Below are positions 1-9,274 of a DNA stretch of 64,000 nt, piece after piece. Source of the DNA: Pseudomonas sp. RGM2987 (GTDB lineage Bacteria; Pseudomonadota; Gammaproteobacteria; Pseudomonadales; Pseudomonadaceae); the NCBI RefSeq assembly GCF_022952855.1, contig NZ_JALJDX010000221.1, positions 1 through 64,000 on the forward strand. Reading direction: 5' to 3'. Each line of letters opens with the position of its first letter. Positions within the stretch are counted from its first letter, which is position 1. A program made the position numbers and the translations under genes. The notes beneath the pieces are model-generated. The model was given only the letters and a program-made list of their open reading frames with translations, made no database searches and was not told the DNA's origin.

Positions 1-182
1 GTATCAGCCATTGAACCGCTGACTGACACACCGCATTCGCGAGCAAGCCCGCTCCCACAGAATCTTGCCAGCATTCATTAGCGTGCAATCCGTCAGGTCA
101 TGACGGCTTGTCGCGCCCCCCGCAGCTTCCCGGACTACCTTTAATGCGTTCCCACTCACGCATTTCCAAAGGAGCCCAAACC

Positions 183-764
183 ATGGCCGCAAAGAAGATC
201 CTGATGCTGGTCGGCGACTACGTCGAAGATTATGAAGTCATGGTGCCGTTCCAGGCCTTGCAGATGATCGGCCACACCGTGCACGCGGTGTGCCCGGACA
301 AAAGCGCCGGGCAGACGGTGCGCACGGCGATCCACGACTTTGAAGGCGACCAGACCTACAGTGAAAAACCCGGACATCTGTTTGCCCTCAATCATGACTT
401 CTCTGGGGTCGAGGCCGCAGATTATGACGCGCTGCTGGTGCCGGGCGGACGTGCGCCGGAATACCTGCGATTGAATGAAAAAGTCCTGCAACTGGTGCGC
501 GATTTCGATCTGGCCGGTAAGCCGATTGCCGCGGTGTGCCACGGCGCCCAGTTGCTGGCGGCGGCGGGGATCCTCGACGGCCGCGAGTGCAGTGCCTACC
601 CGGCCTGCGCCCCGGAAGTGCGGCTGGCGGGCGGGACCTACATCGACATCCCGGTGACCGAAGGCCATGTCCAGGGCAACCTGGCGACCGCGCCGGCCTG
701 GCCGGCGCATCCGAACTGGTTGGCGGGGTTCCTGACCCTGCTGGGCACGGCCATCACGCTCTAG
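183..764 (+). CDS. DJ-1/PfpI family protein
   Basis: A 193-residue single-domain protein of the DJ-1/PfpI superfamily, whose members include intracellular peptidases, chaperones and glyoxalase/deglycase enzymes. The nucleophile-elbow motif AVCHGAQ places the reactive Cys at about residue 119, followed by His120; the conserved acidic residue near the N terminus is probably Glu18 (DYVEDYE), and the PGGR loop lies near residue 87. I chose the ATG at 183 because AAAGGAG lies just upstream; an in-frame start at 108 has no such signal. No signal peptide, so cytoplasmic. The exact substrate cannot be told from sequence. The family call is firm; peptidase versus glyoxalase/stress role is open. Confidence 0.9.
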   Translation: MAAKKILMLVGDYVEDYEVMVPFQALQMIGHTVHAVCPDKSAGQTVRTAIHDFEGDQTYSEKPGHLFALNHDFSGVEAADYDALLVPGGRAPEYLRLNEKVLQLVRDFDLAGKPIAAVCHGAQLLAAAGILDGRECSAYPACAPEVRLAGGTYIDIPVTEGHVQGNLATAPAWPAHPNWLAGFLTLLGTAITL

Positions 765-845
765 CCAAGCGGCGAACGGGACTGGCAGGGCGGGTACAGC
801 GGGTCTTTACTGTCGGGGCATGCCTTGTACGTCAGGAGGGAAATC

Positions 846-1190
846 ATGTCCGGATGGTATGAAATCAGCAAAAACAGCACCGGTCAGTTCCGGTTTGTGC
901 TCAAGGCCGCCAACGCCGAGACCATCTTGACCAGCGAGCTGTACGCCACCCGCAGCGGTGTCGACGGCGGCATCGCTGCGGTGCAGAAAAACAGCCCGCT
1001 GGCCGAGCGCTATGAACTCAAGGACACCCGGGACGGCCACCCGTATTTCAACCTCAAGGCCGCCAACCACGAGGTGATCGGCAGCAGCGAAACCTACTCG
1101 TCCGAAGTCGCACGGGAGAAGGGCATCGCCAGCGTCAAGGCCAATGGGGCGACGACGATTATCAAGGACAAGACTTTGGTTGCGCTTTGA
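846..1190 (+). CDS. YegP family (UPF0339/DUF1508) protein
   Basis: A 114-residue protein made of two tandem copies of the DUF1508 fold: each copy begins with a Trp/Tyr-Phe strand and contains the phrase LKAANxE (about residues 21-27 and 75-81). E. coli YegP has the same two-copy architecture; its function is unknown. The start at 846 is preceded by a strong AGGAGGG; an in-frame ATG 21 bp upstream would leave the SD inside the gene and is less likely. It follows the DJ-1 gene by 81 bp on the same strand and may be co-expressed. Confidence 0.9.
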   Translation: MSGWYEISKNSTGQFRFVLKAANAETILTSELYATRSGVDGGIAAVQKNSPLAERYELKDTRDGHPYFNLKAANHEVIGSSETYSSEVAREKGIASVKANGATTIIKDKTLVAL

Positions 1191-1217
1191 ACTGCCAAGT
1201 CCACACAGGTCGTTTTT

Positions 1218-1327
1218 GTGGCGAGGGAGCTTGCTCCCGCTGGACCGCGAAGCGGTCCCCTTCGATTTCAGAAGTTTGCAAAATGACGGCTGCTTCGCAG
1301 CCGAGCGGGAGCAAGCTCCCTCGCCAC
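1218..1327. repeat. REPIN, GTGGCGAGGGAGCTTGCTCC family
   Basis: Two inverted copies of a REP unit: GTGGCGAGGGAGCTTGCTCC at 1218 and its complement ending at 1327, about 70 bp apart. This is the usual doublet (REPIN) arrangement for Pseudomonas REPs mobilised by RAYT transposases. The remaining 1328-1417 contains degenerate 'gtcggcttgaaggt' repeats and no gene. Confidence 0.9.
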
Positions 1328-1417
1328 ATGGACCGTGTCGGCTTGAAGGTTGAGCCTCTCTCTGCAGGGGCCATGTTGGCTTGAAGGGTGAGGGCCCTGT
1401 CGGCCTGAAAGCTGAAG

Positions 1418-2437
1418 TTAAACCTCCACCGGCACCGACAACTTCACATCACCCAGCGGATGGCTCTTGGCGTCGAAGAACCGCAGTTGCACGGCAAGTC
1501 CCTCGAACACCTTGGCGTAATGGCGCTTTTGATGCTGGATGAACGCCGCGCTGCGGGGATAGATGGAGATCGCCACGGTCTTGGGGGCGGCCTGGCGCAG
1601 GGCATGGACGATGTGCCGGTCCTGCTCGCCGAGGGCATGGCCGAACAGGCACAGGTTGTCGCCGTGGTGCAGCAACTGCTCGTAGCAGAACGACAGGTAA
1701 TCAGAGCTGCGGATGGTCTTGAGTTTGTCCTCGCTGGGACCCTCATTGACGAACAGCGGCACATCGTCGAGGGTCTTCAAGGTGTTGTTGATCGCGAAAT
1801 TGCCCAGCAGCGTGCCTTCGGTAGACGTGAGCTTGCGCGCCGTGCCGTCCTGGTTGCGCACCAGGTGCAGGCCACCGTGCAGGTACAACAGGCGTGGTTT
1901 ATCGGTCGCCACCTGGCTCAGGTCGAAACTGTGGTCGTTGCCATCGAACAGGTCCGTGATGGTCCCGGGCGCGTGCTGGATCGCCCAGTAATTGAGCAAG
2001 TCGTAGTTGGTGGTGAACACCGTGGAATAACTGCTCAGTTCCTGATGGAGCGTCGCCAGGGTTTGCAACTGAATCAGTCGCCACGGAATATGCACCGCAT
2101 GCACGGTGTTGATCAGCGCTTCCTTGATGGCGTAGTAGCGATTGCGCGGGGCGGCAGAGCTGACGGCCAGGGCCTTGTTGACCCGGCTGGTGGTCTTCAA
2201 CGCACCGAGCACCTGTTCGAAACTGCGGGTCTGCATCGCGTCGAACACACTCAGTTCCGACGGGCTCAGGGGTTTTTCCTCGACGGTGCGGGCGTTCTCG
2301 AACAGCGAGTCATAGCCGAAATCGTCCCACACCGCGCGACTGGCGCCGTTGCCCACCAGCAGCCCGCTGAAGGCAATGCTGGCGCGCAGGGTCGGCCAAT
2401 CTTCGAGATGGGCGTCGTATTCCTGGAAATCGGTCAT
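1418..2437 (-). CDS. DUF4917 (SIR2-like fold) protein
   Basis: A 339-residue protein that I recognise as a DUF4917 member. The family has a SIR2-like Rossmann core: here LLVGNGASRAVW near residues 27-38, the TNYDLLNYW segment near 145, a LHGGLH motif near 190, and LCLFGHALGEQD near 265. SIR2-like folds bind NAD or related nucleotides, and several act as NADases in phage defence, but the biochemical role of DUF4917 is not established. A weak GAGAAG lies upstream of the ATG. It stands alone, convergent to nothing, with the ADH gene divergent on its 5' side. Confidence 0.75.
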   Translation of the reverse strand: MTDFQEYDAHLEDWPTLRASIAFSGLLVGNGASRAVWDDFGYDSLFENARTVEEKPLSPSELSVFDAMQTRSFEQVLGALKTTSRVNKALAVSSAAPRNRYYAIKEALINTVHAVHIPWRLIQLQTLATLHQELSSYSTVFTTNYDLLNYWAIQHAPGTITDLFDGNDHSFDLSQVATDKPRLLYLHGGLHLVRNQDGTARKLTSTEGTLLGNFAINNTLKTLDDVPLFVNEGPSEDKLKTIRSSDYLSFCYEQLLHHGDNLCLFGHALGEQDRHIVHALRQAAPKTVAISIYPRSAAFIQHQKRHYAKVFEGLAVQLRFFDAKSHPLGDVKLSVPVEV

Positions 2438-2450
2438 GGCAAGGGTCTTC

Positions 2451-2508
2451 TCAAAACGTGGCTTCTTGAACGTGGCTTTTCAAAACGTGGTTTTTCAAAA
2501 GTGGCAAA
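2451..2508. repeat. short degenerate tandem repeat
   Basis: Three to four imperfect 13-16 bp units of the type CAAAACGTGGCTTTT run head to tail just upstream of the DUF4917 start (units begin at about 2451, 2467, 2481 and 2496). They look like local slippage duplications in the 5' leader of the minus-strand gene. Confidence 0.6.
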
Positions 2509-2624
2509 GGGGCAGGGCGCGACTTTATCACGACCCAGTCTTGAGCCAGATCAAGATGCGTCGTGACTAACCGGTCAATCCTGTAGCTCCGTGCCGACCC
2601 GGCCTCTTTCAGGAGCGTGTATCC

Positions 2625-3773
2625 ATGAGCAGCACTTTCTTCATCCCCGCCGTGAATATCATGGGGCTGGGTTGCCTCGACGAGGCCATGACCGCCATTC
2701 GCAACTACGGTTTTCGCAAGGCGCTGATCGTCACCGACGCGGGGCTGGCCAAGGCCGGGGTTGCCGGCAAGGTGGCCGGGTTGCTGGCAGCGCAGGACGT
2801 CGACTCGGTGATTTTCGACGGCGCCAAGCCTAACCCGAGTATTGCCAATGTCGAGCTTGGGCTGGGGTTGCTCAAGGAGAGCCGGTGCGATTTCATCGTG
2901 TCGCTGGGCGGCGGTTCGCCCCACGATTGCGCCAAGGGTATTGCCCTGTGCGCCACCAATGGCGGGCACATCCGTGACTACGAAGGCGTTGACCGTTCCA
3001 GCAAGCCGCAATTGCCGCTGATCGCCATCAACACCACGGCCGGCACCGCCAGCGAGATGACCCGTTTTTGCATCATCACCGACGAAACCCGGCACGTGAA
3101 AATGGCAATTGTCGATCGCAACGTGACGCCGCTGATGTCGGTGAATGACCCGGCCCTGATGGTGGCGATGCCCAAAGGCCTGACGGCTGCCACCGGGATG
3201 GACGCGCTGACCCACGCCATCGAGGCCTACGTGTCCACTGCCGCCAACCCGATCACCGATGCCTGCGCCCTTAAGGCCGTCACCTTGATCAGCAACAACT
3301 TGCGGCTGGCAGTGCGCGATGGCAGTGACTTGGCGGCGCGCGAGAACATGGCCTACGCGCAGTTTCTTGCCGGGATGGCGTTCAACAATGCTTCGCTGGG
3401 CTTCGTGCATGCAATGGCCCATCAGTTGGGTGGTTTCTATGATCTGCCCCACGGCGTGTGCAACGCGGTGCTGCTGCCCCACGTACAGAGTTTCAACGCG
3501 TCGGTGTGCGCGGCCCGCCTGGCCGATGTGGGCCGGGCCATGGCGGTCGACACGTTCGGTTCCAGCCCCGAGGAGGGCGCCCAGGCCGCCATTGCGGCGA
3601 TTCGCAGCCTGGCCCAGGACGTGGACATCCCGCCCGGCCTGCGCGAATTGGGCGTACGCCTCAACGACGTGCCAGTACTGGCCGCCAACGCCCTGAAGGA
3701 CGCCTGCGGCCTGACCAACCCACGGGCAGCGGATCAGCGGCAGATCGAGGAAATTTTCCGCAGTGCGTTCTAG
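2625..3773 (+). CDS. iron-containing alcohol dehydrogenase
   Basis: A 382-residue group III (Fe-ADH) alcohol dehydrogenase, the full length of the family. It oxidises primary alcohols with NAD+ or reduces aldehydes. Visible features: the GGGSPHDCAKG dinucleotide-binding loop near residues 95-105, the TTAGTASEMT motif near 138, and the metal-site region GFVHAMAHQLGGFYDLPHG near residues 262-280, which holds the His ligands. It closely resembles YiaY/ErcA-type enzymes of pseudomonads used for ethanol or longer alcohols. Start ATG 2625 follows AGGAG by about 7 bp. No operon partner; substrate preference is inferred only at the family level. Confidence 0.92.
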   Translation: MSSTFFIPAVNIMGLGCLDEAMTAIRNYGFRKALIVTDAGLAKAGVAGKVAGLLAAQDVDSVIFDGAKPNPSIANVELGLGLLKESRCDFIVSLGGGSPHDCAKGIALCATNGGHIRDYEGVDRSSKPQLPLIAINTTAGTASEMTRFCIITDETRHVKMAIVDRNVTPLMSVNDPALMVAMPKGLTAATGMDALTHAIEAYVSTAANPITDACALKAVTLISNNLRLAVRDGSDLAARENMAYAQFLAGMAFNNASLGFVHAMAHQLGGFYDLPHGVCNAVLLPHVQSFNASVCAARLADVGRAMAVDTFGSSPEEGAQAAIAAIRSLAQDVDIPPGLRELGVRLNDVPVLAANALKDACGLTNPRAADQRQIEEIFRSAF

Positions 3774-3920
3774 GGTTTGTACCAAAAGTCGCCGAGCGGC
3801 GATCAGGCAAGGTGAAAACAGGCGAGGAACGGCCGGGGTCGCGCCCGACCTGACTGGTTGTCAATGAGCATTCCGAGCCTGTTTTCAACGCAGCATGATC
3901 GCAGGTATTGAATGCGACGA

Positions 3921-4064
3921 TCACGCCGTAACCGAGTCCACCTGCGACGCAGCGGCGCCAAAGTCCCGGGCGATATCCGGCAAGGCGGGCAGATAAATGA
4001 TCATGCCCAACTGTGCCAGGAACACCGTGGAGCAGGTGACGATCAGGGTGGTACGGTTATTCAT
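3921..4064 (-). pseudogene. truncated MFS transporter N-terminus
   Basis: Reading from an ATG at 4064 gives 47 residues that look exactly like the first transmembrane helix and loop of a Bcr/CflA-type MFS efflux protein (start MNNRTTLIV, then MIIYLPALPDIARDFGA) before a TGA at 3921. Full MFS proteins have about 400 residues and 12 helices, so this is a remnant. It begins only 14 bp after the stop of the oxoamine synthase-like gene on the same strand, so the two once formed an operon. The rest of 3774-3920 contains no other gene. Confidence 0.7.
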
Positions 4065-4077
4065 CAAGTGGCTCGTA

Positions 4078-5313
4078 TCAAGTGCGGATGTCCCGTCCGT
4101 GGGTCAGCAGCAGGTCGGTGACTTTCTGGCAGAAATCGCGGATCACGTCCGGCTCCATGTCGGCACGCAGGGTGATGCGGATCGCCGCCTGGCCTTGCGG
4201 CACCACGGGAAAGAACACCGCAGAGGTGAAGTATCCCCGCTCGGCCAGTTCGACGGCCACGCTGTTGGCCAAGGTGGCTTCACCGCAGCGCACCAGACGG
4301 ATCGCCATGGCATTGCCCTGCTGCTCGGTTCGTACGAGGCTGTCGAAGAGCCGGATATTAGCTTGCAGGCGCTCTTGCAGGGCGATGAATTCCCGGCTTC
4401 GGTGCAGGCGGATCGAGGCCATGCCGGCGCCGATGGCTGCGGCGTTCAAGCTCTGGGACCAGTTGCTCGGCCCGCCGTAGCGTTGCACCAGGGCTTTGTG
4501 CCGTTCGCAGCCAAACATGATCAGCCCGCCACTGGCGCCGAAGGACTTGGCCAGGGACGCCACGATCAGGCTGCGTTCGTCCATGGCGTGCAGGCGTGGG
4601 CGAACCAGGCCGGCGCCGCGCTCGCCGACCGCAGACAGCGCGTGGGAATCATCCAGATAAAGGAACAGGCCGTAACGCTGCTTGAGGTAGAGCAAGCTGT
4701 CCAGATCCGCCAAACCGCCCATGCTGTAGGCGCTGTCGGCCACGTACGCTACGTCGCGCTGGTGTCTGCACAGGTCTTCGATGAAGTCCATGTCGTTGTG
4801 GGGGCAGGTGATGACCCGGGTTTCATCCGCGCAGCTGGCCTTGATGTGGTTCATCGAGTAATGGGCGTGTTTGTCGAACACCATCACAGGCGCTCGATTC
4901 TCGGTGAAAGCGCCACTGGCCAGCAGCGGCAGCACCCCAGCGCTCGCAGCGCTGCACGACAGGGCGCTGAGGCAGCTGGCGCCAAACAGCTCCGAAAGCT
5001 GGGTTTCGTATTGGTCCAGGATCGCCAGTTTGCAGCGGTTCTTCGAGTTGGCGACACGCAGGGTCCCGGTTTCCCACACGGCGGTCATGGCACCGTCCAG
5101 CAGCGCGGGATGATAATCCAGGCCCAGGTAGGACGTGCTGCAGAAGTGGTGGAGGGTCCGGCCATATTGGTCGAGCAGGACGTTAGGAGTCTTGACCTCG
5201 ACATTGAGGCCTGAGATTTTCCCGGCTTCTGCGCTCTGCCAGTCCGGGTCGGCGAGGGAAATGACTTTGCGATAGTGGGTGAAGTGATGGGCCGGCGGTG
5301 CAGTCTGGTTCAT
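4078..5313 (-). CDS. alpha-oxoamine synthase-like PLP enzyme
   Basis: A 411-residue fold-type I PLP enzyme of the class II aminotransferase/alpha-oxoamine synthase family (KBL, AONS, SPT, CqsA). Such enzymes condense an amino acid with an acyl-CoA or acyl-ACP. The PLP lysine is expected at Lys256 in SLAKSFGASGG, and the cofactor-binding Asp/His in LDDSHALS (about 220-227). It is not BioF: no biotin genes are near, and the motif around the Lys differs from the usual TLGKA. The adjacent MFS transporter remnant suggests a small-molecule biosynthesis and export pair that has lost its exporter. Product unknown. Confidence 0.8.
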   Translation of the reverse strand: MNQTAPPAHHFTHYRKVISLADPDWQSAEAGKISGLNVEVKTPNVLLDQYGRTLHHFCSTSYLGLDYHPALLDGAMTAVWETGTLRVANSKNRCKLAILDQYETQLSELFGASCLSALSCSAASAGVLPLLASGAFTENRAPVMVFDKHAHYSMNHIKASCADETRVITCPHNDMDFIEDLCRHQRDVAYVADSAYSMGGLADLDSLLYLKQRYGLFLYLDDSHALSAVGERGAGLVRPRLHAMDERSLIVASLAKSFGASGGLIMFGCERHKALVQRYGGPSNWSQSLNAAAIGAGMASIRLHRSREFIALQERLQANIRLFDSLVRTEQQGNAMAIRLVRCGEATLANSVAVELAERGYFTSAVFFPVVPQGQAAIRITLRADMEPDVIRDFCQKVTDLLLTHGRDIRT

Positions 5314-5563
5314 GGGCGATTACATTCCTTGGTGGGTGGTGCTGTCCGTGGGGTGTCGCGATAGTTGCGTGTCCAGACTTTACAGATCTTCCTGCACGAC
5401 TTTGAATCGTCCGTTTCCGGCATGTTTGAGTGTTACTGGAGAATTCTGCGTAGGACTTTGCCTAAGGGCCTGGGCGGCGAATCCCTAGAGGGCGTCGGAG
5501 CCCTAAACACTCTGCGCCGCGCCCCAGCTGCGGGGCGGGTTTGTCATTTTTGGAGGTTGTTCA

Positions 5564-5980
5564 ATGCTCTCCGGTCTCAATCACCTGACCCTTGCCGTTA
5601 CCGATCTGGACCGAAGCCTGGTTTTCTATCGCGAGCTGTTGCAGCTTCGCCTTGAGGCCAGGTGGGACCGTGGGGCTTACTTGTCGCTGCCCGGATTGTG
5701 GCTGTGCCTGTCGCTCGACCCGTCGCGCAAGACCGAGCCGGCGACGGACTACACCCATTACGCCTTCAGCATCAGCGCCGAGCACTTTCCGACGCTGGTG
5801 GAGCAGTTGGGCGCAGCGCAGGTGAAGTCATGGAGGGACAACCGCAGCGAAGGGGATTCGTTCTATTTTCTCGACCCGGACGGGCACAAGCTCGAAGTAC
5901 ATGCGGGCGATCTGGCGTCGCGGCTCAAGGCCTGCCGGCAGGTGCCCTATGCGGGGATGGAATTTTTTACGCAGGCGTGA
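5564..5980 (+). CDS. fosA: FosA fosfomycin glutathione transferase
   Basis: A 138-residue vicinal-oxygen-chelate metalloenzyme, close in length and sequence to chromosomal P. aeruginosa FosA. It adds glutathione to the epoxide of fosfomycin using Mn2+ and K+. The expected metal ligands are present: His7 (GLNHLTLAV), His65 (DYTHYAF) and Glu111 (KLEVHAG). So are Thr9, the K+ loop SEGDS (95-99) and Arg120. Start ATG 5564 follows GGAGG. It stands alone; chromosomal copies of this gene are common in pseudomonads and give intrinsic fosfomycin tolerance. The 250 bp upstream hold no gene. Confidence 0.95.
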   Translation: MLSGLNHLTLAVTDLDRSLVFYRELLQLRLEARWDRGAYLSLPGLWLCLSLDPSRKTEPATDYTHYAFSISAEHFPTLVEQLGAAQVKSWRDNRSEGDSFYFLDPDGHKLEVHAGDLASRLKACRQVPYAGMEFFTQA

Positions 5981-6152
5981 AAGGGTAGCGCTGTGCCGTC
6001 AATGTGACCCAGTGCACCTTCAAGTATCAGGTAACAGTCGGATCGCTACGCTATCCTCATTCCTACTGCGGGTACGCCTCGCTTGCGCATCCAGTGCAGC
6101 ACGCGATCGCCTGCTTCGTTCAAGGCTGTATTACCGGGATAACTCCAGCCCC

Positions 6153-7502
6153 ATGGACATTCGAAGTTCCGCGCCGCTGGCCAGTTACATTGACCTCATG
6201 TTGGACGCGGTGTGCGCTGTCGACGGCGAGGGGCGTTTCGTGTTCGTCAGTGCCGCCTGCGAGCGCATTTTCGGTTATACCCCGCAGGAGCTGATCGGCC
6301 GGCAGATGATCGACCTGGTGCACCCGGCCGACCGCCAGCGGACCCTGGAGGCGGCGCGGGAGATCATGGGCGGTGAGCCCAAGCTCAATTTCGAGAACCG
6401 CTACCTGCGCAAGGACGGGGCGGTGGTGCACATTCTCTGGTCCGCGCGCTGGTCGCCGGCGGATCAATTGCGCATCGCCGTGGCCCGGGACATCACCGAA
6501 CGCAAGCTGGCCGAGTCCCGGCAGGCGGCGTTGTATGCGATTTCCGAGGCGGCCCATGCCGCGGCGGACCTGCTGGCCCTGTTCAAGCGCATCCACCTGA
6601 TCATTGGCGAGTGGCTGCCGGCGCTGAATTTCTCCATCGCGCTGTACGACGAACAGTGCGCCGAACTCAATTTCGCTTATCACGTCGATGATCTGGAGCG
6701 GCAGCCCGAGCTGCCGGGCACTGTCACCGGGCGTTTGTGCGCCGAGGTGATCCGCAGTGGCCAGCCGATCCTGTTGACGGCGGGTTGCAGCTCGTTGCCG
6801 CCGGGGTTCGGTGATCTGGTGGCGCAGCCGAATTCGCCTTGCTGGCTGGGCGTGCCGCTGAACTCCCAGAACGGCACGATCGGCGCGCTGATCGTCAAGA
6901 GCGCGCCCGACAACGTGCGCTATACCGAGCAGGACAAGGAACTGCTGCAATACGTCTGTGCCCAGATCACCATCGCCATCGAGCGCCAGCAATTGCACGC
7001 GCGGTTGCAGCACATGGCGCAATACGACCAACTCACCCAGGTGCCCAACCGCGAATTGCTGCGCGAGCGGTTCAAGGCAGCCCTGGCGACTGCCCGCGCC
7101 GCGGCAGGGCGAATGGCGTTGTTGTATATCGACCTGGACCGTTTCAAGCAGATCAACGACACCTACGGCCACGGTGTTGGCGACATGCTGCTACAAGCGG
7201 TGGCGAATCGTCTCAAGGGCTGTATACGCGACACCGACACCGTCGCGCGCATCGGTGGGGACGAGTTCGTGGTCCTGCTCCATAGTATCCAGACCCTGGA
7301 CGACGCCCAGCGTGTCCAGCAAAAAATCCGTCACGCTTTGTCCCAGCCGTTGCGGCTGGACGGGCACTGCCTGAGCATCGAACCGAGCATAGGCGTGGCC
7401 TGTTTCCCCGATCATGGCACTGAAGACGTGGCGCTGTTCCGACATGCCGATGAAGCGATGTACGCCGCCAAACGCCACAATCACCGGGCGTTCGGCATCT
7501 GA
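6153..7502 (+). CDS. PAS-GAF-GGDEF diguanylate cyclase
   Basis: A 449-residue soluble signalling protein. Order: PAS domain with PAC tail (about 10-118, ending VARDITERK), GAF domain (about 125-275), and GGDEF domain (about 285-449). The active-site motif is intact (GGDEF, 368-372). An RxxD inhibitory site lies exactly five residues before it (Arg359-Asp362), so the enzyme should make c-di-GMP from two GTP and be feedback-inhibited. The LYIDLDRFKQIND metal/GTP strand is also canonical. No transmembrane helix. Start ATG 6153 is chosen because the PAS domain follows directly; the SD is weak. The signal sensed by PAS or GAF is unknown. Confidence 0.9.
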   Translation: MDIRSSAPLASYIDLMLDAVCAVDGEGRFVFVSAACERIFGYTPQELIGRQMIDLVHPADRQRTLEAAREIMGGEPKLNFENRYLRKDGAVVHILWSARWSPADQLRIAVARDITERKLAESRQAALYAISEAAHAAADLLALFKRIHLIIGEWLPALNFSIALYDEQCAELNFAYHVDDLERQPELPGTVTGRLCAEVIRSGQPILLTAGCSSLPPGFGDLVAQPNSPCWLGVPLNSQNGTIGALIVKSAPDNVRYTEQDKELLQYVCAQITIAIERQQLHARLQHMAQYDQLTQVPNRELLRERFKAALATARAAAGRMALLYIDLDRFKQINDTYGHGVGDMLLQAVANRLKGCIRDTDTVARIGGDEFVVLLHSIQTLDDAQRVQQKIRHALSQPLRLDGHCLSIEPSIGVACFPDHGTEDVALFRHADEAMYAAKRHNHRAFGI

Positions 7503-7737
7503 TAGCGCGCCACCGTTCGTCGTGGCATCGGTGGTTTTTTCAAACCTTTCAAGCCCGATTCCTTTCGAATATCAGGCGGACCCCACTCGCCGGAAACATT
7601 GCCAGTGATCGAACCAAGGTATCTGGAGCGGGTCGCAGACAGTGGGAGAACCACCCTCAAGACCGTCTTTATAGTCAACCAGGTGGTTCAGATTCAACGG
7701 TGAGAAACCACCGCCATTTATCGAGGAGGGCGCGACC

Positions 7738-8241
7738 ATGAGCCGTATAGCCACCTTTTTCCACACCACCAGCCTTGTCGTATTGATGGGGCTGGGCGCT
7801 AACAGCGCCTGGGCCCAATCGCCCGTCGAATTCATCAACGATGCGTCGGCCAAGGGCATGGCCGACATCGAGGCCAGTCGCATGGCCCACGGCAAAGCCG
7901 AATCCAGGGAGGTCAAGGACTACACCATCATGGTGATCAACGACCGCACCACCGCCAATCAGCATCTGGCCAAGATCGCCAAGAAGCTCGACTTGCCGGT
8001 CGCGCCCCGGGAGGAAGTGGCTGACAAGGCCAAGAGTCTGATTCCACAGGTGCAGGAGGGCGAGTCGTTCGAGGCCGCGTATGCCGCCAGCCAGGTCAAG
8101 GCCACCGAGGAAGCGATCGCGCAGATCCAGCAGGAGGCGCAGACCACCGAGGTGCCGGAGATCAAGGCCTTTGCCGACGAAACCCTGCCTAAGTTGCAAA
8201 CCCATCTCGAGATGGCCAGGGCACTCCAGGCCAGTCGCTGA
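7738..8241 (+). CDS. periplasmic DUF4142 protein
   Basis: A 167-residue exported protein with a signal peptide ending near residue 26 (ANSAWA then Q). The mature part is a helical, ferritin-like DUF4142 domain with helices rich in Glu, Lys and Ala and the phrase FADETLPKLQTHLEMA near the C terminus. Function is unknown; members are often found with general-stress genes. Here it is followed by a YghA-like SDR and an iron-permease-like protein, which fits that pattern. ATG 7738 follows GAGGAGGG. The 235 bp upstream have no gene; I see no certain promoter. Confidence 0.85.
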   Translation: MSRIATFFHTTSLVVLMGLGANSAWAQSPVEFINDASAKGMADIEASRMAHGKAESREVKDYTIMVINDRTTANQHLAKIAKKLDLPVAPREEVADKAKSLIPQVQEGESFEAAYAASQVKATEEAIAQIQQEAQTTEVPEIKAFADETLPKLQTHLEMARALQASR

Positions 8242-8317
8242 TTCGCGGCACTTCATACCTTCAGGCCGGGGGTGTTTGCTCCCCGGCTCATCTTGCCCGC
8301 CGAAAAGGAGAACCTCG

Positions 8318-9226
8318 ATGTCCACACGCCGAGAACCCAACCAATACGCGATGCAGAACCCGTTGACCCAATATCCGCGCCCACCGTTTCCCGACCAACC
8401 GCAGTCACCACCTGGCATTGACCAGGACATGGTGCCCAAGCCGGATCACGGCGAAAAAACCTATCAAGGCTTCGGCCGCCTGGAAGGGCGCAAGGCGCTG
8501 ATTACCGGAGGGGACTCGGGCATTGGTCGCGCCGCCGCCATCGCCTACGCCCGGGAAGGGGCCGATGTGGCAATCAACTACTTGCCCAGTGAAGAGCGCG
8601 ATGCGCGCCAGGTGATCGAGCTGATCGAAGCAGAGGGTCGCAAAGCCATCGCCATCCCAGGCGACCTCAAGGACGAAGCGTTCTGCATCCAACTGGTGAA
8701 AAGTGCGCATGAGCAACTCGGCGGTCTGGATATCCTGGTGAATGTGGCCGGCAAGCAAGAGGCACAGAAAGACATCGCCGACATCACCACCGCCCAGTTC
8801 GACGACACCATGAAAACCAACATCTACGCGATGTTCTGGCTCTGCAAGACCGCGGTGCCGCTGATGCCGGCGGGGGCGACGATCATCAACACCGCGTCGA
8901 TCCAGTCCTACGATCCGTCCGCGACGCTGCTGGACTACGCCACCACCAAGGCAGCCATCGTTGCGTTCACCAAAGCGCTGGCCGGGCAGGTCGTCAGCAA
9001 AGGCATCCGGGTCAACGCCGTGGCACCGGGGCCGATCTGGACCGTGCTGCAACCCAGCGGCGGACAACCGCAGGAGAAAATTCCGACCTTTGGTTCCCAG
9101 GTGCCGATGAAGCGCCCCGGTCAACCGGCCGAATGCGCACCGCTCTATGTGCTGCTGGCTTCGCAGGAATCCAGCTACATCACCGGTGAGGTGTTCGGTG
9201 TGACGGGAGGCAATCCGTTGCCTTGA
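8318..9226 (+). CDS. SDR oxidoreductase, YghA-like
   Basis: A 302-residue short-chain dehydrogenase with the N-terminal extension typical of YghA and Bacillus general stress protein 39. The NAD(P)-binding motif TGGDSGIGRA is near residue 61, the NVAG strand motif is present, and catalytic Tyr and Lys are in DYATTKAA. The C terminus GEVFGVTGGNPLP is also family-typical. It probably reduces small aldehydes or ketones during stress. Start ATG 8318 follows AAAAGGAG; an in-frame upstream extension has no SD and crosses the end of the previous gene. Probably co-transcribed with the DUF4142 gene 76 bp upstream. Confidence 0.9.
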   Translation: MSTRREPNQYAMQNPLTQYPRPPFPDQPQSPPGIDQDMVPKPDHGEKTYQGFGRLEGRKALITGGDSGIGRAAAIAYAREGADVAINYLPSEERDARQVIELIEAEGRKAIAIPGDLKDEAFCIQLVKSAHEQLGGLDILVNVAGKQEAQKDIADITTAQFDDTMKTNIYAMFWLCKTAVPLMPAGATIINTASIQSYDPSATLLDYATTKAAIVAFTKALAGQVVSKGIRVNAVAPGPIWTVLQPSGGQPQEKIPTFGSQVPMKRPGQPAECAPLYVLLASQESSYITGEVFGVTGGNPLP

Positions 9227-9274
9227 TGGCGGCAGGTTGAAGCGGGTGGTGCACGCACACCACCCGCGCTCCGC

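Noticed and set aside
1460..2566. 368-codon open frame antisense to the DUF4917 gene
   Set aside because: Shadow of a recognised gene; no ribosome site, no domain.
4078..5313. BioF (8-amino-7-oxononanoate synthase) for the PLP enzyme
   Set aside because: Motif around the PLP lysine differs and no other biotin genes are nearby.
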